From assembly GCF_014873145.1 (NCBI RefSeq), contig NZ_JADBEK010000001.1, forward strand, positions 806,001 through 870,000: a DNA stretch of 64,000 nt, given 5' to 3'. Source of the stretch: Nonomuraea angiospora. GTDB lineage: Bacteria > Actinomycetota > Actinomycetes > Streptosporangiales > Streptosporangiaceae. Below are positions 58,910 through 64,000 of the stretch, piece by piece. The translations under genes and the position numbers were made by a program. Below the pieces are notes generated by a model that searched no databases, was not told the DNA's origin, and worked only from the letters and a program-made list of their open reading frames with translations. Position 1 is the stretch's first letter, and each line of letters opens with the position of its first letter.

Positions 58910-59631
58910 CGGGCCACCTCCTCGCGCGGCGTGCCCGCGTGGGTGTCCACGCCGAGGTCGGCGAGGAGGCGGCGGCGCAGCTCCACGAAGGCGGGGTCCG
59001 TCCTGTCGCGCGGCCGGTCGAGGCCGACCCGCAGGTCCGTGACGAAGCGGCCCTCGCGCAGCACCGCGATCCGGTCGGCGAGCAGGATCGCCTCCTCGAC
59101 GTCGTGCGTGACCAGGAGCACGGCCGGGCGGTGCCGGGCGCACAACTCGGCGATCAGGTCCTGCATGTGCAGGCGGGTCAGCGCGTCGAGCGCGGCGAAC
59201 GGCTCGTCCAGCAGGAGCAGCTCCGGCTCGCGCACCAGGGCCCTGGCCAGCGCCACCCGCTGGGCCTCGCCGCCGGACAGCGTCGCGGGCCAGGCGTCGG
59301 CGTGCCGGCTCAGGCCCACCTCCGCCAGGGCCTCGAGCCCCTTGGCGCGGGCGGAGCGGCCCTGCCCGATGATCACGTTCGCGAGCGCGCGCTTGGAGGG
59401 GATGAGCCGCGGCTCCTGGAACACCACCGTGCGCACCGGCGGCACCAGCACGCTTCCGCCGGTGGCGGCGTCCAGGCCCGCGAGAATGCGCAGCAGCGTG
59501 GTCTTGCCGGTGCCGCTCGCGCCGAGCAGCGCCAGGAACTCTCCGCGCCGCACCTCCAGGTCCACCCCGTCCAGCACGGCGCGCTCGCCGAAGACCTTGC
59601 GCAGCCCCGTCGTCCGTACGGCCAGGCTCAT
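58906..59631 (-). CDS. Sulfonate/nitrate-type ABC transporter ATPase (SsuB-like)
   Basis: A 241-residue ABC ATPase: Walker A GASGTGKTT, signature LSGGEAQRVALARAL, Walker B LLLLDEPFAALD, and the TauB/SsuB-like VVFQEPRLIPSKRALANVII. Provides energy for uptake of an organosulfur anion. ATG overlaps the permease stop. The tail DRPRDRTDPAFVELRRRLLA is typical of SsuB. Confidence 0.93.
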   Translation of the reverse strand: MSLAVRTTGLRKVFGERAVLDGVDLEVRRGEFLALLGASGTGKTTLLRILAGLDAATGGSVLVPPVRTVVFQEPRLIPSKRALANVIIGQGRSARAKGLEALAEVGLSRHADAWPATLSGGEAQRVALARALVREPELLLLDEPFAALDALTRLHMQDLIAELCARHRPAVLLVTHDVEEAILLADRIAVLREGRFVTDLRVGLDRPRDRTDPAFVELRRRLLADLGVDTHAGTPREEVAR

Positions 59632-60449
59632 CGCAGCGTCACCGCCCTGCGCCAGGGCATCGTCATCCGTTCGACCAGCCGCAGCGCCAGGTCGGCCAGC
59701 AGCCCGATCACGGCGTAGAGCAGCACGCACAGCGCCAGGATGTCGGTGCGCAGGTAGTCGGTGGCCCGGGCCATGAGGTAGCCGAGCCCGGCCGTCACGT
59801 TGATCTCCTCGGCCGCGATGAGCGCGATCACGCTGAGCGTGGTGGCCAGGCGCAGCCCGGCGAAGACCGACGGCAGCGCGCCCGGCAGCACGACCTCGCG
59901 GGCGATCGCGAGCCGGCCGAGCCCGAACGAGCGAGCCGCCTCGACGACCTTGCGGTCCACGTTGCGCACGCCGCTGGAGACGTTGACGTACATGGGGAAG
60001 GTGCAGGCCACGCCGATCAGCAGGATCTTGGACGCCTCCTCGATCCCGAACCAGACGACGAACAGCGAGGTCAGCGCCAGGAAGGGGATGGCGCGCAGCG
60101 CCTGCATCGAGGAGTCCACCAGCTCCTCGCCGAGCCGGGTGAAGCCGGAGACGACGCCGAGCAGCAGTCCGGTGGAGGCGCCCAGCACCAGGCCGAGGCC
60201 GGCCCGGGTGACGGACACGCGCAGCGCCTCCGGGAGCTGGCCGTCGGCCCACAGCTCGGCGAAGGTCTTGACGACGTCCTGCGGGCCGGCGAGCACGTCC
60301 TTGGTGAGGGCGCCGGAGGCGGTGGCCGCGTACCAGGCCGCCAGCAGCAGGACGGGGCCGACGGCCCGCAGCGCGAACGTCAGCGCGGGCGCGCGGCCGG
60401 CGGCGCGGGGCGGGTTCGGGGCGACGAGCCCCTGCACCGCGGCGCTCAT
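59628..60449 (-). CDS. Sulfonate/nitrate-type ABC transporter permease (SsuC-like)
   Basis: A 273-residue permease with six hydrophobic helices and the EAA-type loop ARSFGLGRLAIAREVVLPGA. WYAATASGALTKDVLAGPQD and SVIALIAAEEINVTAGLGYL are characteristic of the SsuC/TauC group. ATG overlaps the stop of the substrate-binding lipoprotein. Inner-membrane channel of the importer. Confidence 0.93.
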   Translation of the reverse strand: MSAAVQGLVAPNPPRAAGRAPALTFALRAVGPVLLLAAWYAATASGALTKDVLAGPQDVVKTFAELWADGQLPEALRVSVTRAGLGLVLGASTGLLLGVVSGFTRLGEELVDSSMQALRAIPFLALTSLFVVWFGIEEASKILLIGVACTFPMYVNVSSGVRNVDRKVVEAARSFGLGRLAIAREVVLPGALPSVFAGLRLATTLSVIALIAAEEINVTAGLGYLMARATDYLRTDILALCVLLYAVIGLLADLALRLVERMTMPWRRAVTLR

Positions 60450-61435
60450 TGCTTCGCCTTCCCCAGCGTCGTCACGTCCACGACGTGCTGGGAGACGTCC
60501 AGCGGCGCGGTGAGCACCTTCTGGTCGAGGAAGAACTTCGCGACCTCCTGATATTTCGCGATCTCGGGTGCGGTGACCGCCTGGGCGGGCTTGCCCTTCT
60601 TCTGGATGCCGACCACCAGGTCCTTCTGCTTGCCCTGCACGGCCTGCGGGCCCGCCTGGGTGAAGACGTTCAGGTACGCCGCCGGGTCGGCGATCTCCTT
60701 CGCGCTGCCCTCCTTGAGGAACTCGAACAGGGCCTTGACCACCTCGGGATGCTCGTCGAGCAGCTTGTTGGCGGCCACGTAGATCACGTAGTTGTCCGAC
60801 TTGATGGCCTCGCCGTCGGCCAGGATCCGCGCGTCCAGGTCGGTGACGGCGGGGATGAGGAAGGTGGAGAACGTCGACCAGGCGTCCACCTTGCCCGAGC
60901 CGAAGACCGGCGCGGTCTGCGGCGGCAGCAGGTAGACGCGCTTGACCTTGTCCACCGGCACGTTGAACGTCTGCAGCGCCTTGAGCAGCAGATACTCGCT
61001 GGTGCCGCCGTGCCCGACGGCCACGCTGCGCCCGGCCAGGTCCGCGACCGACTTGATCGGCGAGCCGTTCTTGACCACGATCCCCTCGCCGGCGAGGTCG
61101 GGCGGGACGGTGGCGAAGATCTTGAAGCTGGGCTTGACGGCCAGCGCGGTGACGCCGGAGGTGATCGAGCCGGTCGCGATGTCGAGCGAGCCGGCGTTGA
61201 TGGCCTGGGCGGCCGGGGCGAAGACGGAGAAGTCGCCGGCCCACTTGACCTTGGCGTTGACCTTGGCCAGGGCGGCGTCCAGGCTGCCGTCCTTCTTCGC
61301 GACGGCCAGGAAACCGCTGTTGCCCGGGTCCGCGATCCGGACGACCACCTGCTCCTGGGCGGTGGTGGCGCCGGCGCCGCCGCCACAGGCCGCGGCCAGC
61401 AGGACGACAGGTACGGCGAGCAGCAGCTTACGCAT
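60446..61435 (-). CDS. Substrate-binding lipoprotein of the sulfonate-type transporter (SsuA-like)
   Basis: A 329-residue lipoprotein: MRKLLLAVPVVLLAAACGGG has lipobox LAAAC with Cys17. The body (VVVRIADPGNSGFLAVAKKD, GSLDIATGSITSGVTALAVK, VGHGGTSEYLLLKALQ) is a NitT/TauT/SsuA-type binding protein. It captures the extracellular substrate for the permease encoded next. The stop/start overlap with the permease gene and the 8-bp overlap with the DszB-like gene place it in one operon. Confidence 0.92.
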   Translation of the reverse strand: MRKLLLAVPVVLLAAACGGGAGATTAQEQVVVRIADPGNSGFLAVAKKDGSLDAALAKVNAKVKWAGDFSVFAPAAQAINAGSLDIATGSITSGVTALAVKPSFKIFATVPPDLAGEGIVVKNGSPIKSVADLAGRSVAVGHGGTSEYLLLKALQTFNVPVDKVKRVYLLPPQTAPVFGSGKVDAWSTFSTFLIPAVTDLDARILADGEAIKSDNYVIYVAANKLLDEHPEVVKALFEFLKEGSAKEIADPAAYLNVFTQAGPQAVQGKQKDLVVGIQKKGKPAQAVTAPEIAKYQEVAKFFLDQKVLTAPLDVSQHVVDVTTLGKAKQ

Positions 61436-62402
61436 GGGTGACTCCTTGAAGCGGGGTGTGGTCGGCCCAGGCCGCGACGTCCACGGGCGATGGGAGGAAG
61501 TGGTGGCCGCGCAGGAAGCGCTCCTGCTCGGCCAGCAGGTCGAGGCGTTCGGGCGACAGGTCCAGGTGGAGCGAGGCGCCGGGAACGTAGGCGGCGGCCA
61601 CGCCGCTCGCGCCCGCGCCGGTCTCGGCGCCGAGGATTCTGGCGACCTCCGCAGGGTGCCCGGCGGCCCAGTCCGCGGCGCGCAGCAGGACGCCGAGGAA
61701 GCGGGTGACCACGTCGGGGTGCTCGTCGAGCAGGCGCTGGTGCACGGTGATCGGCCGCGGGGTGCCGTTGTTCACCCGCGCCCGCCGGTCCGGCACGGCG
61801 TCGAGGTCGAGGCCGACCTCCGCGCCATGGCGCAGGGCGGCCTCGACGGCGAGCGCGCCCTTGACGTAGACCGCGTCCACCTCGCCGGCGGCCAGCGCGG
61901 CCAGCTCGGCCTCCCACTGGCCGCCGCCCGGCTCGGCCGCGACGTCCACCAGCTCGGCGTCGCCGAGGCCGAGCCCGGCCAGAGACAGGGCTCCGTGGAA
62001 GCCGCGCAGGGCCATGGCCCGCCAGAAGTCGATCGCGATGCGGTGCCGGGGAACGGCCAGGCGCAGGCCCTTGAGCTGCTCGGGGCGCTCCAGAGCGGTG
62101 CCGGCGCGGACCAGGACGGCCTGGTGCTCCTCGATCCAGGTGAGCCCGATGAGCCGGGTGGCCTCGCCGCGGGAGCGCGCCCAGAGCGCGGGCACGTTGC
62201 CGCCCTCGCGGAACAGGCCGGTCAGGGCGTGGGTGTAGTGCGTCTCGCGGGGGACGTCGGGCGAGTCGTCCTGCAGGGACCGGACCTCGATCCCGTCGGC
62301 GGCGAACTCCCCGGCCAGCCAGCCCTGGTCCGCCGCGATGCCCGTCGCGGTGGGCACGGGACAGCGGGTGAACCAGATGGTGTCGAGTGCGGCGGTGGTC
62401 AT
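61428..62402 (-). CDS. DszB-like sulfinate desulfinase / SsuA-like protein
   Basis: A 324-residue periplasmic-binding-fold protein with no signal peptide. The N-terminal TIWFTRCPVPTATGIAADQG matches the CPVP segment around the catalytic Cys27 of DszB, the biphenyl-sulfinate desulfinase (here Cys14). His55 (RETHYTH) and Arg65 in RxGG (FREGGNVPAL) occupy the positions of DszB His60 and Arg70, with the same His-Arg spacing of 10. All three catalytic residues and the RxGG motif are therefore present, which ordinary SsuA proteins lack. I infer a cytoplasmic desulfinase releasing sulfite from an organic sulfinate. First gene of the organosulfur operon, divergent from IclR. A mere binding protein remains possible. 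Confidence 0.72.
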   Translation of the reverse strand: MTTAALDTIWFTRCPVPTATGIAADQGWLAGEFAADGIEVRSLQDDSPDVPRETHYTHALTGLFREGGNVPALWARSRGEATRLIGLTWIEEHQAVLVRAGTALERPEQLKGLRLAVPRHRIAIDFWRAMALRGFHGALSLAGLGLGDAELVDVAAEPGGGQWEAELAALAAGEVDAVYVKGALAVEAALRHGAEVGLDLDAVPDRRARVNNGTPRPITVHQRLLDEHPDVVTRFLGVLLRAADWAAGHPAEVARILGAETGAGASGVAAAYVPGASLHLDLSPERLDLLAEQERFLRGHHFLPSPVDVAAWADHTPLQGVTHA

Positions 62403-62445
62403 GGGGGAGAGTTTGCCGCTAAATTGGTAGGGAATGCAAAGAATA

Positions 62446-62460
62446 TCCCGCGATGCGGGA
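62446..62460. promoter_or_regulatory. Likely IclR operator
   Basis: TCCCGC-GAT-GCGGGA is a perfect inverted repeat in the 126-bp region between the divergent DszB-like and IclR genes. The half-site TTCCCGCAT recurs at 62522-62530 across the IclR start codon, consistent with autoregulation. The rest of the region is comparatively AT-rich (AAATTGG, GCAAAGAATAT) and should hold the promoters. Confidence 0.55.
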
Positions 62461-62528
62461 AGCCTTCCCGGCCGGACCGGCTCTCACCTGGTCACGGCTC
62501 TCCCTACTCGGAAGACGGAGTTTCCCGC

Positions 62529-63302
62529 ATGGCAGCAGAAGGCGGCGTGCAGTCCGTGCGCAGGGCGATCGGCGTGCTCGACTGCTTCGGCGGTGGGGAC
62601 GCCTCGCTCGGCCTGTCCGACCTCTCGCGCAGGATGGGGCTGTCCACCTCCACCACGCACCGCCTGGCCAGGACGCTGACCGCCGCGGGCTTCCTGGAGC
62701 AGGAGGCGCGCACGGGCCGCTACCGGCTCGGGCCGTCGATCACCGAGCTGGGGCAGCTCTCCTTCCACCGGCGCGGCCTGCACCGCGTCCCGCCCGAGCT
62801 GGCCGAGCTGGCCCGGATCACCTCCGCCACCGTGGACCTGGCCGTGCGCAGTGACCGGCACGCGGTCATCCTGAGCGGCGGCTCGCTCAACCCCGACAGC
62901 GGCGTCGGCCTGCGCCGCCCGTTGCACTCCACGGCGCTGGGCAAGGTCCTGCTGGCCTGGGACCCGGAGGGCAGGGCGGACCTGGAGGCGCTCGGGCCGC
63001 TGCGGGCGCTGACCGGCCGCACGATCGTGGACCACGGCGAGCTGCGCGCCGAGCTGGAGCGCGTACGCCAGGCCGGGTACGCGCTCAACGACGGGGAGTC
63101 GGGCGACGGCATCCGCACGGTCGCGGTGCCGGTGCTCGACCGGCAGGGCCACGCACGTTACGCGCTGGCCGTTCGCTCCACGCCGCTGGTCATGAGCGAG
63201 GCGCGGATCGACTGGTTCGTCACGCACGCGCGGGCCTGCGCCCGCGCGCTGGAAGTGCTGCTGATCCCGCCCGCCGAGCGCCGGTTGCGCACCTCCGAGT
63301 GA
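62529..63302 (+). CDS. IclR-family transcriptional regulator
   Basis: A 257-residue IclR regulator: N-terminal winged HTH (SLGLSDLSRRMGLSTSTTHR then LARTLTAAGFLEQE) and a C-terminal GAF-like effector domain (GVGLRRPLHSTALGKVLLAW, GYALNDGESGDGIRTVAVPV). Divergent from the organosulfur operon, which it most likely controls; sulfur-scavenging operons are often regulated by the pathway substrate or sulfate status. ATG with an ACGGAG site. Confidence 0.92.
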   Translation: MAAEGGVQSVRRAIGVLDCFGGGDASLGLSDLSRRMGLSTSTTHRLARTLTAAGFLEQEARTGRYRLGPSITELGQLSFHRRGLHRVPPELAELARITSATVDLAVRSDRHAVILSGGSLNPDSGVGLRRPLHSTALGKVLLAWDPEGRADLEALGPLRALTGRTIVDHGELRAELERVRQAGYALNDGESGDGIRTVAVPVLDRQGHARYALAVRSTPLVMSEARIDWFVTHARACARALEVLLIPPAERRLRTSE

Positions 63303-63362
63303 GGCTGCACTCTCTCAGGACGGGCAGAATCGCGGCCGGGACGGCTCAGCCCCGGAGTCCCG

Positions 63363-64000
63363 TCACAGCAGCACCATGCAGACATATCCGCAGGAGATGG
63401 CGCGCGCCCCGCAGTGCGCCTCTTCGGGGATGTCGAGCTGCCCGTAGAAGTCGTACGCCCACGTGACGATCCTGCCGCCGGCGGTCAGCGCCATGCTGGC
63501 CAGGTTCCCGGCGGAGATCGCGACGACGTCGGACTGCGCCTCGTACGGGACCTCCAGTTGGCCGTACTCGTTGTCGCCCCAGGCGATCACGGCGCCGTTC
63601 TTGAGGGCGAGGCTGAAACCGTTGCCCGCGGAGATGGCGGTGACGCCGGACTGTGCCTCGGCGGGCACCGCCAGGTTCGCGGGGAGGTCGGGTCCCCACG
63701 TGACGACGCGGCCGTCCTCCCGCAGCGCGAGAGCATGCTGGCGGGCGGACATCGCGACGACACCCTCCTTCGCCTCATCGGGAACGTCGACGAATCCCCG
63801 CCATTGGATGACGCCGCCGTCCTTGAGGAAGAGGCCGTACGAGCTGCCGCCGTTCGCGCCGGTCATCGCGGTGACACCCGATTTCGTCGCTTCGGGGAGC
63901 GCCAACTCGGTGTCGTGGGTACCGCCCCAGACGATGACGCCACCGTCTCTGAGCGCGAAGGAATACGCGCCCGCTGTCGCGATCGCCGTCACGTCCCGGG
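63363..64000 (-). CDS. RCC1-like beta-propeller repeat protein, truncated by the window edge
   Basis: At least 209 residues of tandem repeats of about 42-45 residues built on the pattern (S)GVTAISAGNGFSLALKNGAVIAWGDNEYGQLEVP. Units are readable from residue 1 (VTAIATAGAYSFALRDGGVI) to the C-terminus, which ends in a Cys-rich half unit (GARAISCGYVCMVLL). RCC1-type repeats form seven-bladed propellers; five blades are visible, so the N-terminal part lies beyond the window. Extracellular or cytoplasmic location cannot be judged without the start. Function unknown, probably protein binding. Converges with the IclR gene. Confidence 0.75.
   Translation of the reverse strand, partial: RDVTAIATAGAYSFALRDGGVIVWGGTHDTELALPEATKSGVTAMTGANGGSSYGLFLKDGGVIQWRGFVDVPDEAKEGVVAMSARQHALALREDGRVVTWGPDLPANLAVPAEAQSGVTAISAGNGFSLALKNGAVIAWGDNEYGQLEVPYEAQSDVVAISAGNLASMALTAGGRIVTWAYDFYGQLDIPEEAHCGARAISCGYVCMVLL

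Noticed and set aside
1..64000. CRISPR arrays, tRNA or rRNA genes, transposases, integrases, phage genes
   Set aside because: I looked for regularly spaced repeats, clover-leaf patterns with CCA-like ends and transposase motifs; the only repeat arrays are the coding or 3'-end tandem repeats listed.

Overview
The window is high-GC DNA with many GTG and TTG starts, dense start/stop (ATGA, GTGA) overlaps and regulator families typical of a large-genome soil actinomycete. The gene mix fits a Streptosporangiales-type organism, but the genus is my inference only. No rRNA, tRNA, CRISPR array, insertion sequence or prophage gene is visible. It reads as a mosaic of catabolic and accessory operons, each with its own local repressor.

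Region 1 (1-10.4 kb) is an aerobic phenylacetate (paa) locus: a TetR/PaaR-like repressor gene; a leftward operon paaA-B-C-D-E-thiolase-hydratase-paaH; a divergent paaZ-paaG pair; and a palindromic operator between them. No phenylacetate-CoA ligase (paaK) or paaI thioesterase is present. PaaD carries a striking in-frame array of nine 15-bp repeats. Region 2 (10.4-14.0 kb) pairs an aldehyde dehydrogenase with a GMC alcohol oxidase/dehydrogenase and a divergent GbsR-type regulator, suggesting choline-to-betaine or another alcohol-to-acid oxidation. Region 3 (14.0-19.4 kb) holds an Lrp regulator, E1alpha, E1beta and E2 of a branched-chain-type 2-oxoacid dehydrogenase and a HisC-like aromatic aminotransferase. 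These could feed amino-acid carbon, possibly phenylpyruvate, to acyl-CoA. Region 4 (19.2-23.9 kb) is an MHS-type acid transporter, an acyl-CoA synthetase, an enoyl-CoA hydratase and a divergent LysR regulator.

Region 5 (23.9-28.3 kb) has AraC and NmrA-like genes, an SMI1/KNR4-like gene, a small basic protein and a phosphotransferase-fold protein. Region 6 (28.4-33.4 kb) is a LacI / MFS sugar transporter / GH2 glycosidase unit with a triple-palindrome operator and an apparent frameshift in the transporter. Region 7 (33.5-49.7 kb) alternates oxidoreductases and regulators: SDR, AKR/TetR, an AlkZ-like protein, VOC, WYL, MOSC, SDR/TetR and TetR/quinone oxidoreductase. It also holds a phyH/araC deletion scar and a five-gene GntR(YtrA)-ABC exporter-S41 protease-esterase operon that resembles peptide-antibiotic resistance modules.

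Region 8 (49.7-63.3 kb) is a sulfur island. metX-metY-CoA-binding protein run leftward. OsmC and a flavin monooxygenase that appears to start at ATC run rightward. Then nine tightly packed leftward genes follow: a DszB-like sulfinate desulfinase candidate, an SsuABC-type transporter, an M20 amidohydrolase, two bacterial-luciferase-like monooxygenases and a second SsuA-like protein. An IclR gene is divergent from them. The group looks like an organosulfur scavenging pathway delivering inorganic sulfur to homocysteine synthesis. The window ends inside an RCC1-like beta-propeller gene.
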